DNA of 64,000 bases from an uncultured Sphingomonadales bacterium (GTDB lineage: Bacteria > Pseudomonadota > Alphaproteobacteria > Sphingomonadales > Sphingomonadaceae), in NCBI GenBank assembly GCA_903832325.1, contig CAILBC010000020.1, positions 124,001 to 188,000 of the forward strand, written 5' to 3'. Numbering within the stretch: position 1 is the first letter of the stretch; each line of letters opens with the position of its first letter. A program made the translations under genes and the position numbers. This document shows, piece by piece, positions 42,832 to 51,610 of the stretch. The notes under the pieces were generated by a model. That model had not been told where the DNA came from. It did not search any database and saw nothing but the letters and a program-made list of their open reading frames with translations.

Positions 42832-45018
42832 TCACCACACTTTGACGCGCTTTTCCGGCGGCAAGTACAGCTTGTCGCCAGGCTTCACATGGAATGCCGC
42901 GTACCAGGCATCGCTGTTGCGCACGGTCAGCGCGCGATAATGATCGGGCGCGTGGCCATCGGTGGCGATCTGCTGGCGCAGCGCCGCCTCGCGCGTCTTG
43001 TCGCGCCAGGTCTGGGCAAAGGCGATGAAAAAGCGTTGATCCCCGGTCAACCCGTTGATCACCGGCGCCTTTTTCCCCTTCAGCGACGCGTGATAGGCAT
43101 CCAGCGCCGCGGCCAGCCCGGCCACATCGGCAATGTTTTCGCCCAATGTCAGCTCGCCCTGCACGTGCAGGCCCGGAAACGGTTCATAGGCATCGAATTG
43201 CCGCGCCAGCAATTGCCCCGCCGCCATAAATCGCGCCAGGTCCTTTTCAGTCCACCAGTTGCGAAGGCGCCCGGTCGCATCAAAAGCCGCGCCCTGGTTG
43301 TCAAAGCTGTGGCTGATTTCATGCCCGATCACCGCGCCGATTGCGCCATAGTTATAGGCCGCATCGGCCGCCGGATCATAAAACGGCTTTTGCAGGATCG
43401 CCGCGGGAAAGTTCAGCGCGTTCTGCACCGGCAGGTTCAGCGCATTGATCGTCTGCGCAGTCATCCACCATTCGCCCCGGTCCAGCGGCTTGCCCAGCTT
43501 GGCCAGTTGCCGCGCGGTTTCCACCCGCCCCGCCGCCACGGCATTGGCATAAGGCGTGTCGGGTGCGATCGTCAGGCCCGAATAATCAGCCCAGCGATCG
43601 GGATAGCCCACGCCCACCACAATGCCCTTCACTTTTACCAGCGCCTCGGCCTTGGTGGCGGGCGCCATCCAGTCCAGCGCCTCAATCCGCCGGGCAAAGG
43701 CCGCCTTGATAGTGGCCACCATGCCCTGAATGCGCGTTTTTGACTGCGCGGGGAAATAGCGTTCGACATAAAGCCGCGCCACCGCATCGCCCAGCGCACC
43801 GTTCACCGCGCTGATCGCCCGCTTGTCACGCGTGCGCTGCTGGCCCACGCCCTGCATCGCCGTGCCGAAAAAGGCAAAGCGATCATCGTCCAGCTTTTTG
43901 GGCAGCACGCTGGCATACTGGTTCACCTGGTGAAAGGCCAGCCAGTCCTTCCACACCGCCACCGGCTCGCTCGCCACCAGCGCGGCAAGCTTGGGAATGG
44001 CCTTGTCGTGATAGGCGGCAAAGGGCCCATCCCACGTGATTCCCGCGCCGGCAAGAAACGCGTCCCAATCGATCCCCGGCGCCTTTGCAGCCAGATCAGC
44101 ACGGCTCCACAAGGCGGTGGCATGCTGAAAATCCTCGCTTTCCTGGCGCGTTTCATGCGCCCGCGCCATTTTCAGCTCCAGATCATAGATCGCCCCGGCG
44201 CGGGATTTCGCCTCATCCGCCGTGGCGGCAAGCCCGGCATCGATCAGCATCGTCGCGATGTATTCGCGATATTGCCCCTGGATCGCCACCATCTTGTCGC
44301 TGGTGGAAAGGTAATAATCGGCATCGGCCATGCCCAGCCCGCCCTGCAGCATATAGGGCACCACCTTTTCCCCGGTCAGCGCCTGGGTGATGAACAGGCC
44401 AAACAGGTTTTCGGTGTGAAGATTGGTGGCATTCATCGGGTCGACATCGGCGCGCACCTGCTGCCCCAGCACGCGCGACAGATCGCCGCGCGTGGCAATC
44501 GCCGCAAACCGCGCCAGATCGCCCTGCACCGGCGCCATGCCCGCGGCATTGATCGCCGCCGTATCGGCATAGGCGCGATAATAATCGCGGATTTTCTGCG
44601 CATCGCTGCCCGGCGCCGGGTTGCTGGCCAGAATATCCTGAAGCAACGCGCCAAGCTGCTTTTCGGTGGTGTTGAACGCAATCAGAAAGCTGCCGACAGA
44701 GGCCCGATCCGCCGGAATCTCCGTCTTCGCCATCCACCCGCCATTGGCATAGGCATAAAAATCATCCCCGGGCCGCACCGACGTATCCATCGCCGAAGCC
44801 GAAACCCCCGGCCCGTCCTGCGCCTGCGCATGCGTCGCGGCGCCGGCATGCGCATGGCCATGTGGGGCCTTAGCCAGCACAGGCTGGGCCGCCAGAACCA
44901 GCATTCCGGCACCCAGCAACGCGGCAACCCGCACCGCCCGGCCCCGCGCAGCAATCGGTGCAGCAATCGGCCCAAAAACCGGCCCAAAAACTGGCCACGC
45001 AGAAACGAATGACATCAT
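42832..45018 (-). CDS. M13 family (neprilysin-like) zinc metallopeptidase, exported
   Basis: A 728-residue peptidase with a signal peptide and His-rich linker (APHGHAHAGAATHA). The zinc site is His566-Glu567-x-x-His570 (HEISH) with third ligand Glu627 in GENIADVAG, and the substrate motif NALNLP is upstream. Members cleave oligopeptides in the periplasm or outside the cell. A ribosome site gagaggg lies about 8 bases before ATG 45018. The length is typical of bacterial PepO-type enzymes plus export signal. Confidence 0.93.
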   Translation of the reverse strand: MMSFVSAWPVFGPVFGPIAAPIAARGRAVRVAALLGAGMLVLAAQPVLAKAPHGHAHAGAATHAQAQDGPGVSASAMDTSVRPGDDFYAYANGGWMAKTEIPADRASVGSFLIAFNTTEKQLGALLQDILASNPAPGSDAQKIRDYYRAYADTAAINAAGMAPVQGDLARFAAIATRGDLSRVLGQQVRADVDPMNATNLHTENLFGLFITQALTGEKVVPYMLQGGLGMADADYYLSTSDKMVAIQGQYREYIATMLIDAGLAATADEAKSRAGAIYDLELKMARAHETRQESEDFQHATALWSRADLAAKAPGIDWDAFLAGAGITWDGPFAAYHDKAIPKLAALVASEPVAVWKDWLAFHQVNQYASVLPKKLDDDRFAFFGTAMQGVGQQRTRDKRAISAVNGALGDAVARLYVERYFPAQSKTRIQGMVATIKAAFARRIEALDWMAPATKAEALVKVKGIVVGVGYPDRWADYSGLTIAPDTPYANAVAAGRVETARQLAKLGKPLDRGEWWMTAQTINALNLPVQNALNFPAAILQKPFYDPAADAAYNYGAIGAVIGHEISHSFDNQGAAFDATGRLRNWWTEKDLARFMAAGQLLARQFDAYEPFPGLHVQGELTLGENIADVAGLAAALDAYHASLKGKKAPVINGLTGDQRFFIAFAQTWRDKTREAALRQQIATDGHAPDHYRALTVRNSDAWYAAFHVKPGDKLYLPPEKRVKVW

Positions 45019-45212
45019 GGCAAAAACCCTCTCAACCTGAAAACCCGCGATCCGTGTTCCACAACGGCGGGCACCAGGCATGCGCCCACCCCCGCCCTGG
45101 CGGACCAGATTACAATGGCCCAGCCTAACCCCTGTGCCCACATTTGCAATCAAGCGCCGCATGCCCGGTGGTGAGGAGGGAACAGGGAGATGATCGCCCC
45201 CCCTTCCACCCC

Positions 45213-45602
45213 TCAGTGCAAAACCCTGAACCGCACCAGGGTCATGGCGAAGGCAAAAACAAAGGCATAGCCGAAGCGATCGAGCTTGACCAAATTCTGC
45301 CCTTTGCCTTCGCGCCACCGGCCGATCAGGCTCATCGCCACGGCAGACATCAGCGGGATAGCGACAAGGCCGACCCGGCGGAAAACAGGCCCGGTCACCA
45401 GCGGATGGGGCAGAAATAGCAGGCTGATTCCACCGGCAATTGCGCCCCACATCGCATAGCCGATGGTGGCCAGCAGGGGATTGTGCCGCCGCCGGTACGT
45501 ATCGGCCAGCGAACGCACACCGATCTCGAACGCGGTTTCAACCAGAACCTGAAGCAGAAATTCGCCCAGGACCTGAAGGATCAACTCAAACAGAAAATCC
45601 AT
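45213..45602 (-). CDS. Small multi-pass membrane protein of unknown function
   Basis: A 129-residue protein with three or four hydrophobic segments (around 3-20, 45-62, 72-92, 112-126) and basic loops (YRRRHNP). The N-terminal half is an amphipathic helix FELILQVLGEFLLQVLVE. No family recognised. The start ATG 45602 has only a weak GGCGG upstream. Confidence 0.6.
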   Translation of the reverse strand: MDFLFELILQVLGEFLLQVLVETAFEIGVRSLADTYRRRHNPLLATIGYAMWGAIAGGISLLFLPHPLVTGPVFRRVGLVAIPLMSAVAMSLIGRWREGKGQNLVKLDRFGYAFVFAFAMTLVRFRVLH

Positions 45603-45753
45603 GCCGTCACGCCGCCCGTCATCCCGATGCCCGATGCACGATGCCCGATCCAGCACTTATGCCATGGCGGCACCACGCGGAAGTGCCGCCCCCGGCCATC
45701 TCCCCAAGAATTGCGATGAAACCCATCCCGCTTGCGAGTATGTGCTTGCCCCG

Positions 45754-46395
45754 ATGATGCCCGATCCGGTCCTCTACAGCTTCCGCCGCTGCCCTTATGC
45801 CATGCGGGCACGGCTGGCCCTGGCGATCAGCGAAACACGGTGCGAATTGCGCGAAGTGAAGCTATCGGCCAAGCCGGCGGCGATGCTTGCGGCCTCTGCC
45901 AAAGGGACAGTACCGGTGCTGGTGCTGCCCGACGGCGCGGTGATCGACCAAAGCCTCGATATCATGCGCTGGGCCTTGGCAATCCGCGATCCGGAAAGCT
46001 GGCTGGCGCGCGATGATCCCGATCTGATCGGCGCCTGTGACGGGCCATTCAAGCATGCGCTCGATCGCTACAAATACCCCGATCGGCACGGTGATGATCC
46101 GCAGGTTCATCGAGAGAAAGGACTTGAGTTTCTGCGCGAAATCGATCGACGAGTGGGCTCTGCCGGCCAGCTTTGCGGATCGGCTCTCGGGTTCGCCGAT
46201 GCGGCCATCGTGCCGTTTGTGCGCCAGTTCGCCGCGGTCGATCCGGCCTGGTTCGCAACCCGGGCCCTGCCCGATCTGAAAGTGTGGCTGGCAAATCACC
46301 TTGATTCCGCGCTGTGGCAGGCGACCATGGTGCGCCATGCGCCATGGTCGCCCCAAATCGGGGCGCAATCGGCCGATTTCCCCAAAACGGAATGA
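45754..46395 (+). CDS. Glutathione S-transferase with glutaredoxin-like CPYA start
   Basis: A 213-residue GST. The N-terminal domain begins LYSFRRCPYAMRARLAL, a glutaredoxin-type CPYA motif, followed by KGTVPVLVLPDG and VIDQSLDIMRW. The C-terminal helical domain has LGFADAAIVPFVRQF. It could reduce or deglutathionylate proteins or electrophiles. Starts ATGATG at 45754; no strong ribosome site. Divergent from the membrane protein gene to its left. Confidence 0.85.
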   Translation: MMPDPVLYSFRRCPYAMRARLALAISETRCELREVKLSAKPAAMLAASAKGTVPVLVLPDGAVIDQSLDIMRWALAIRDPESWLARDDPDLIGACDGPFKHALDRYKYPDRHGDDPQVHREKGLEFLREIDRRVGSAGQLCGSALGFADAAIVPFVRQFAAVDPAWFATRALPDLKVWLANHLDSALWQATMVRHAPWSPQIGAQSADFPKTE

Positions 46396-46427
46396 ACCCG
46401 CAGCACCCAAAGGGCGCTGCGGGTTCA
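46393..46427. terminator. Bidirectional terminator between the GST and the aceA transcript
   Basis: Perfect 12-bp arms tgaacccgcagc (46393-46404) and gctgcgggttca (46416-46427), separated by 11 bases. The left arm begins with the TGA stop codon of the GST. Confidence 0.8.
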
Positions 46428-46450
46428 CTTTCCTCCCCAGGAAAGGGCGG

Positions 46451-46609
46451 TTACCGGCCGAGCGCGCTGCCCAGACGGTGATAGAGGTTTGAAAACTTTA
46501 CCGATTCCGGCGTGTCCTGAATCGCCTTGGTATAGTGCAGGACGGCTTCGCGGATCAGTTTGAAATCCTCGGTGGAGAGGACTGCGCGGGCGCGTTGGGG
46601 TTCTGCCAT
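46451..46609 (-). CDS. Small conserved-looking protein after isocitrate lyase, 52 residues
   Basis: The ORF is complete: gggaga precedes ATG 46609 by 6 bases, and the stop TAA is at 46451-46453. MAEPQRARAVLSTEDFKLI begins an amphipathic, charged protein ending VKFSNLYHRLGSALGR. It lies 22 bases downstream of aceA on the same strand, before a strong terminator, so it is probably the last cistron of the aceA message. No family recognised; a partner or regulator of isocitrate lyase is possible but unsupported. Confidence 0.65.
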   Translation of the reverse strand: MAEPQRARAVLSTEDFKLIREAVLHYTKAIQDTPESVKFSNLYHRLGSALGR

Positions 46610-46631
46610 GGTCTTTCTCCCTGTATGATCG

Positions 46632-48227
46632 TCAGGCTGCGAACTGGTTCATGGTGTTGTGGGCGCCGCCGGCTTTCAGCGCGGCGTCTCCGGCGAAATA
46701 TTCCTTGTGATCATCACCGACATCCGATCCGGCCATGTTCTGGTGGCGGACGCAGGCCAGCCCTTCGCGGATTTCGCGACGCTGCACGCCCTCCACATAG
46801 GCCAGCATGCCTTCCTCGCCGAAATAGCCCTTGGCCAGGTTGTCGGTGCTCAGCGCCGCGGTGTGATAAGTTGGCAGCGTGATCAGGTGGTGGAAAATGC
46901 CCGCCTCACGCGCTGCATCGCGCTGGAATGACTGGATGCGCGCATCGGCTTCGATGCCCAGATCGGTGGCATCGTAATCCACGCTCATCAGCCGCGCCCG
47001 GTCATAGGCGGCCATGTCGCGGCCCTCAGCAGTCCAGGTATCATAGACTTGCTGGCGGAAATTCAGCGTCCAGTTGAAGCTGGGCGAGTTGTTGTAGACC
47101 AGCTTGGCATGGGGCACGACTTCGCGGATGCGGTTCACCATCTTGGCGATCTGGCCGATGTGCGGCTTTTCGGTTTCGATCCACAGCAAGTCGGCGCCGT
47201 TCTGCAGGCTGTTGATGCAATCGAGCACCACGCGGTCTTCGCCGCTGCCGGCGCGGAACTGGAACAGGTTCGACGCCAGCCGCCTGGGCCGCATCAGCTT
47301 GCCATCGCGGCTGATCAGCACGTCGCCATGGCCCAGCGCCGCGGGATCGACCTCTTCGCAATCGAGATAGCTGTTGTACTGGTCGGCAATGTCGCCCGGT
47401 TCGCGCGAATAGGCGATCTGCTTTGTCAGCCCCGCGCCCAGCGAGTCGGTGCGCGCCACGATCACCCCGTCATCCACGCCAAGTTCCAGAAACGCGTAAC
47501 GAACGGCGCGGATCTTTGCGAGGAAGTCTTCGTGCGGCACGGTCACTTTGCCATCCTGGTGGCCACACTGCTTTTCATCCGAAACCTGGTTTTCGATCTG
47601 GATGCAGCAGGCGCCGGCCTCGATGAATTTCTTGGCGAGCAGATACGTCGCTTCGGCATTGCCGAAACCGGCATCGATATCGGCGATGATCGGCACAACG
47701 TGGGTCTGATATTCGTCAATCTTGTGCAGCAGGCGGTGCGTGTTCACCGCGTCGCCGGCGGCTTTCGCCTTGTCCAGATCGCGGAACAGCCCGCCCAGGT
47801 CGCGCGCGTCGGCCTGTTTGAGGAACGTGTAGAGTTCCTCGATCAGCGCGGGAACACTGGTCTTTTCATGCATCGACTGATCGGGCAGCGGGCCGAATTC
47901 GCTGCGCAGCGCGGCAACCATCCAGCCCGACAGGTACAGGTAACGGCCCTTGGTGGTGCCGAAATGCTTCTTGATCGCGATCATTTTCTGCTGGCCGATG
48001 AACCCGTGCCAGCACCCCAGCGACTGCGTGTACTTTGCAGTATCGGCGTCATAGGCGGCCATGTCGGCGCGCATGATCTTTGCGGTATAGCGGGCGATGT
48101 CGATCCCGGTGCGGAACCGGTTCTGCAGGCGCATGCGCGCTGCGGATTCGGGCTCGATCCCGTCCCAGGTCTGGCCGAATGTGCCAATGGCGTTGCGGGC
48201 TTCGGCAATGGTCTGCGAATACGTCAT
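46632..48227 (-). CDS. aceA: Isocitrate lyase
   Basis: A 531-residue isocitrate lyase of the long class. It cleaves isocitrate to glyoxylate and succinate, first step of the glyoxylate shunt. The catalytic KQCGH segment is Lys219-Cys221-His223 (EKQCGHQDGK), with IADIDAGFGN and QIENQVSDEK upstream and NNSPSFNW later in the barrel. The length matches the approximately 530-residue subgroup (Pseudomonas type) rather than the 430-residue Escherichia form. The divergent XRE regulator is a good candidate for its control. Confidence 0.96.
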   Translation of the reverse strand: MTYSQTIAEARNAIGTFGQTWDGIEPESAARMRLQNRFRTGIDIARYTAKIMRADMAAYDADTAKYTQSLGCWHGFIGQQKMIAIKKHFGTTKGRYLYLSGWMVAALRSEFGPLPDQSMHEKTSVPALIEELYTFLKQADARDLGGLFRDLDKAKAAGDAVNTHRLLHKIDEYQTHVVPIIADIDAGFGNAEATYLLAKKFIEAGACCIQIENQVSDEKQCGHQDGKVTVPHEDFLAKIRAVRYAFLELGVDDGVIVARTDSLGAGLTKQIAYSREPGDIADQYNSYLDCEEVDPAALGHGDVLISRDGKLMRPRRLASNLFQFRAGSGEDRVVLDCINSLQNGADLLWIETEKPHIGQIAKMVNRIREVVPHAKLVYNNSPSFNWTLNFRQQVYDTWTAEGRDMAAYDRARLMSVDYDATDLGIEADARIQSFQRDAAREAGIFHHLITLPTYHTAALSTDNLAKGYFGEEGMLAYVEGVQRREIREGLACVRHQNMAGSDVGDDHKEYFAGDAALKAGGAHNTMNQFAA

Positions 48228-48372
48228 GAAAGCGTGTCCTGATTGGGGAGGCTAGTCTCTGCTGCACCCCGCCTAACCCCCGCGGCCGGGGGCGGCGACC
48301 CCTTGCGAAGTCTTGTTGTCAAACTTTACAAAAAATGCTTGTACAGTTGTCTAGACCTGCACGAGAGATTTT
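48228..48372. promoter_or_regulatory. Divergent control region between aceA and the XRE regulator
   Basis: 145 bases with an AT-rich core at 48310-48352: TTGTCA-AACTTTACAAAAAATGC-TTGTAC reads as a -35/-10 pair for the regulator with 17-base spacing. The inverted TTTACA...TGTACA and AAACTTTACA motifs resemble operators of RamB/ScfR-type regulators, so the regulator could act on both genes. Confidence 0.45.
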
Positions 48373-49782
48373 ATGGCCGATCCCCGCCCGCTCTATCTTG
48401 GCCCGCGCATCAAACGGCTGCGCCGCGAACTGGGGCTCACCCAGGCGGCAATGGCCGATGATCTGGCCATTTCGCCCAGCTATGTCGCGCTGATCGAGCG
48501 CAACCAGCGGCCGCTCACTGCCGATCTGCTGCTGCGCCTGGCGCGCAGTTACAAGCTGGATATGAGCGAACTCGCCGCCGATCAGCGTGATGATTATGCG
48601 CAGCGGCTGTCCGTGATGCTGAAAGACCCGATCTTTGCCGAAATCGACCTGACCGCGCTCGAAGTGGCCGATATCGCCACCAGCTTCCCGGGCGTGGCCG
48701 AGGCGATGCTGCGCCTGCACGGCGCCTATGCGCGCGAACAGCAGGCGCTGGCGGGTCTGCGCGAAGGCGGCGGCGCCGATCCGGCGGGCGATGCCGTGGG
48801 CGAGGCGCGGCGCTTCGTGGCGCAGGCGCGCAACCATTTCCCCACGCTCGAATCGCGCGCAGAGGCGCTGGCCGATGACATTGCGCGCGCCGGCGGCCAG
48901 GAAGACTGGCTGCGCACCCAGGGTGTGCGGCTGCGCTATCTGCCCGGCGATGTGATGATGGGTGCGCTGCGGCGGTTTGACCGGCATGGCGATCAATTGC
49001 TGATCGATGACACGCTGCCCGCCGCCGCGCGGCAATGGCAGATCGCGCTGCACATCGCCTATACCGCGATGCGCGGGGAAATTGCCGATCTGGTGCGCGG
49101 GCAGACCTTTGCCAGCCAGACCGCGGCGCAATTGGTGCGGCGCGCGCTGGCCGGTTATGGCGCGGCGGCGATGATCATGCCCTATGATCGTTTTGCCCGC
49201 GCGGCCGAAGCGCGCGGCTACGACATTGCCGCGCTGGCCGGCATGGCGGGCGCCAGTTTCGAGCAAGTGGCGCACCGGCTGACCACGCTGGGCCGCGTCA
49301 GCCAGCCCGGGGTGCCGTTTTTCTTCATCCGCGTGGATGCTGCGGGCAATGTGTCGAAACGGCTGGACGGCGCGGGCTTTCCCTTTGCCGCGCATGGCGG
49401 CGGGTGCCCGTTGTGGAACCTGCACACCGCGTTCCGCACGCCGGGCGACGTGTTGACGCAATGGCTGGAACTGCCCGACGGGCAACGGTTCTTTTCCATT
49501 GCGCGCACCGTGGCGAGCGGTGGCGGCGCCTTTGGCCGGCCGGGCACGCTGCACGCCATTGCCCTGGTCTGCGCGGCCGAACACGCGCCACGGCTGGTCT
49601 ATGCCCAGGGGCAGAATGGTGCAGCACCGCCGGCGCCGGCCTCACCCACGCCGATCGGCATGACCTGCCGCCTGTGCAACCGCGCCGAATGCACCGCCCG
49701 TGCCGAGCCGCCACTGGGGCGCGATATCCTGCCCGATGATTATCGCCGCGTCGCCGCGCCCTTTGCCTTTGCCGAAAGCTGA
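48373..49782 (+). CDS. XRE/short-chain fatty acid type transcriptional regulator (RamB/ScfR-like)
   Basis: A 469-residue regulator. An N-terminal HTH_3 domain (about 8-62: LRRELGLTQAAMADDLAISPSYVALIERNQR region) is followed by an IrrE/ImmA-like domain (region with LIDDTLPAAARQWQIALHIAY) and a C-terminal DUF2083 zinc-like part with CRLCNRAECTARAEP. Relatives include RamB of Corynebacterium, which controls aceA, and ScfR in rhizobia. The divergent position to aceA supports glyoxylate-shunt control. Confidence 0.87.
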   Translation: MADPRPLYLGPRIKRLRRELGLTQAAMADDLAISPSYVALIERNQRPLTADLLLRLARSYKLDMSELAADQRDDYAQRLSVMLKDPIFAEIDLTALEVADIATSFPGVAEAMLRLHGAYAREQQALAGLREGGGADPAGDAVGEARRFVAQARNHFPTLESRAEALADDIARAGGQEDWLRTQGVRLRYLPGDVMMGALRRFDRHGDQLLIDDTLPAAARQWQIALHIAYTAMRGEIADLVRGQTFASQTAAQLVRRALAGYGAAAMIMPYDRFARAAEARGYDIAALAGMAGASFEQVAHRLTTLGRVSQPGVPFFFIRVDAAGNVSKRLDGAGFPFAAHGGGCPLWNLHTAFRTPGDVLTQWLELPDGQRFFSIARTVASGGGAFGRPGTLHAIALVCAAEHAPRLVYAQGQNGAAPPAPASPTPIGMTCRLCNRAECTARAEPPLGRDILPDDYRRVAAPFAFAES

Positions 49783-49815
49783 TACCCGCATGCTGATCCA
49801 TTGCAGAAGGTGGCC

Positions 49816-50376
49816 ATGGCCGCTATCCGCCGCGCGAAACCCCATCACCCGAAGGCGACCAGAGCTTTGTCCACCATCATTCCGCTTGCCGATGTCGACC
49901 AGGATCTGGTCGAGGCGCTGCTCGATGCCGCCTTTGAACCGGCGCGGCACCGGCGCACCGCCTACAAAGTGCGCGAAGGCATGGAATGGTTGCCAGGCCT
50001 GTCGTTTGCCGCGCTCGATGCCGATGATCTGCTGGCGGGCACGATCCAGTGCTGGCCCGTCGCGCTCACCGATCCTGCCGGCCGCGCGCACCCGATGATC
50101 ATGGTCGGGCCGGTGGCCGTGCTGCCCGCGCAACAGGGGCTGGGCTATGGCAAGGCGCTGATGACCGCTGCGCTCACCGCGATCGATCCGCGCGCACCGC
50201 TGCCGCAGGTGATGATTGGCGATCCGGATTATTACGGCCGGTTTTTCGGCTTTTCGAATGCGCACACCGCCGGTTGGCAATTGCCCGGGCCGTTCGAGCC
50301 GCATCGCCTGCTGTGCCGCACCGACAATCCGCTGGTCTTGCCCCAACAGGGCACGCTGGGGCCTTGGCGGCGCTGA
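49816..50376 (+). CDS. GNAT family N-acetyltransferase (YhbS-like)
   Basis: A 186-residue acyltransferase. The acetyl-CoA loop is in VLPAQQGLGYGKALM (QxxGxG), with MVGPVAVLP before it and GDPDYYGRFFGF at the C-terminal side; this layout is typical of YhbS-like proteins. The ATG 49816 has aagg 5 bases upstream. It heads a chain of downstream genes, the last three of which overlap at start/stop codons. Confidence 0.85.
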   Translation: MAAIRRAKPHHPKATRALSTIIPLADVDQDLVEALLDAAFEPARHRRTAYKVREGMEWLPGLSFAALDADDLLAGTIQCWPVALTDPAGRAHPMIMVGPVAVLPAQQGLGYGKALMTAALTAIDPRAPLPQVMIGDPDYYGRFFGFSNAHTAGWQLPGPFEPHRLLCRTDNPLVLPQQGTLGPWRR

Positions 50377-50399
50377 TCCGATCTGGCAGGGCTTGGCCC

Positions 50400-50984
50400 G
50401 TGCCCTATGAACCGCCCCCGGAGCTTGCCGCGCTCAGCCTTGGCCAATTGGCCGAGGCAGTGGCCGCGCGCAACTTGCCCCCGGTGGACCAGTGGACACC
50501 CCAAAGCACCGGCGACAGCCTGATGCGCATCGCCGCCGATGGCACCTGGTTTCACGATGGCGGGGTCATTTCGCGCGCGGCGATGGTCCGCGCGTTTTCG
50601 GCACTGCTGCTGCGCGATGCAGCCGGGCAGCACCACCTCGTCACCCCGTTCGAGCGGCTGAGCATTGCGGTGGACGATGCGGCGTTCCTCGCCACCGACA
50701 TGCAGCTGCGCCATGATGCGGCGGGCCGGGCCGTGCTTGCCTTCCGGCTCAACACCGATGATGTGGTGCTGGCCGGGCCAGAACACCCTTTGCGCATCGC
50801 GGGCACGGCAGACTTGCCCGCGTTCTACCTTGCCGTGCGCCACGGGACCGAGGCGCGGCTGAACCGCAGCACTTATGCGCAGCTGATCGATCACGCGCTC
50901 ACGCTGTCCGAACCGGAGGATCTGTGGGTGGAAAGCGCCGGCGTGCGCTTTTCCCTTCGGCCCGATGCCAAGGCGCCGGCATGA
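50400..50984 (+). CDS. DUF1285 family protein
   Basis: A 194-residue protein of DUF1285. The start is GTG 50400 (MPYEPPPELAALSLGQ), followed by DSLMRIAADGTWFHDGG, a family block. The C-terminal part includes RLNRSTYAQLIDHA and a closing VESAGVRFSLRP. Function unknown; members are widespread in Alpha- and Gammaproteobacteria. It overlaps the Nudix gene by ATGA. Confidence 0.85.
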   Translation: MPYEPPPELAALSLGQLAEAVAARNLPPVDQWTPQSTGDSLMRIAADGTWFHDGGVISRAAMVRAFSALLLRDAAGQHHLVTPFERLSIAVDDAAFLATDMQLRHDAAGRAVLAFRLNTDDVVLAGPEHPLRIAGTADLPAFYLAVRHGTEARLNRSTYAQLIDHALTLSEPEDLWVESAGVRFSLRPDAKAPA

Positions 50985-51610
50985 CCGACGCGCTGTTTGA
51001 CCGGCTGGCGCGGTTGCATTTGGCGGGCCATGCCAGCGGCGACCGGCCGCCCTGGCGCGACTGGCGCCCTGCCCCCGGCGCGGTGATCCGCCCCGCCGCG
51101 GTGCTGATCGCGGTGACCGACCGGCCGGGCCATCCCGATGGGCCCGGCGTGCTGATGATCCAGCGCCCCACGACGATGCGCGCGCACCCCGGGCAGGCCG
51201 CCTTTCCCGGCGGCAAGCTCGATGCCGGTGAAACCCCCATAGAAGCCGCGCTGCGCGAAGCGCATGAAGAACTGGGCATCGACCCGGCACGGGTGCGGAT
51301 CGTGGGCGAAACCGATCTGTTCCGCACCGGCACCGGCTATGACGTGACCCCGGTTCTGGCAGTGGTGCCGGGCGATATCGCCATCACGCCCAACCCTGGC
51401 GAAGTGGCACAATGGTTCGAACCGCCGTTCGGTTATATCCTCGATTCCGCCAACCAGGCGCGGCGCGCGGCCGATTGGGGCGGGCGCGCGGGCGAATATG
51501 TTGAAATCCTGTGGTCGGGCCACCGCATCTGGGGCGTGACCGGGGGCATCATCGCCAATCTGGCGCACCGCATCGCCTGGCATGACGATCGTGCGGGGGA
51601 CAGCGCGTGA
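50981..51610 (+). CDS. Nudix hydrolase, coenzyme A pyrophosphatase type
   Basis: A 209-residue Nudix hydrolase. The Nudix box has the G-x5-E-x7-REUxEExGU pattern: GGKLDAGETPIEAALREAHE followed by ELGI. The context with DUF1285 and the CCA enzyme is conserved in many alphaproteobacteria. The CoA diphosphatase type is suggested by length and the RPTTMRAHPGQAAFPGG region preceding the box. It overlaps both neighbours by 4 bases. Confidence 0.88.
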   Translation: MTDALFDRLARLHLAGHASGDRPPWRDWRPAPGAVIRPAAVLIAVTDRPGHPDGPGVLMIQRPTTMRAHPGQAAFPGGKLDAGETPIEAALREAHEELGIDPARVRIVGETDLFRTGTGYDVTPVLAVVPGDIAITPNPGEVAQWFEPPFGYILDSANQARRAADWGGRAGEYVEILWSGHRIWGVTGGIIANLAHRIAWHDDRAGDSA

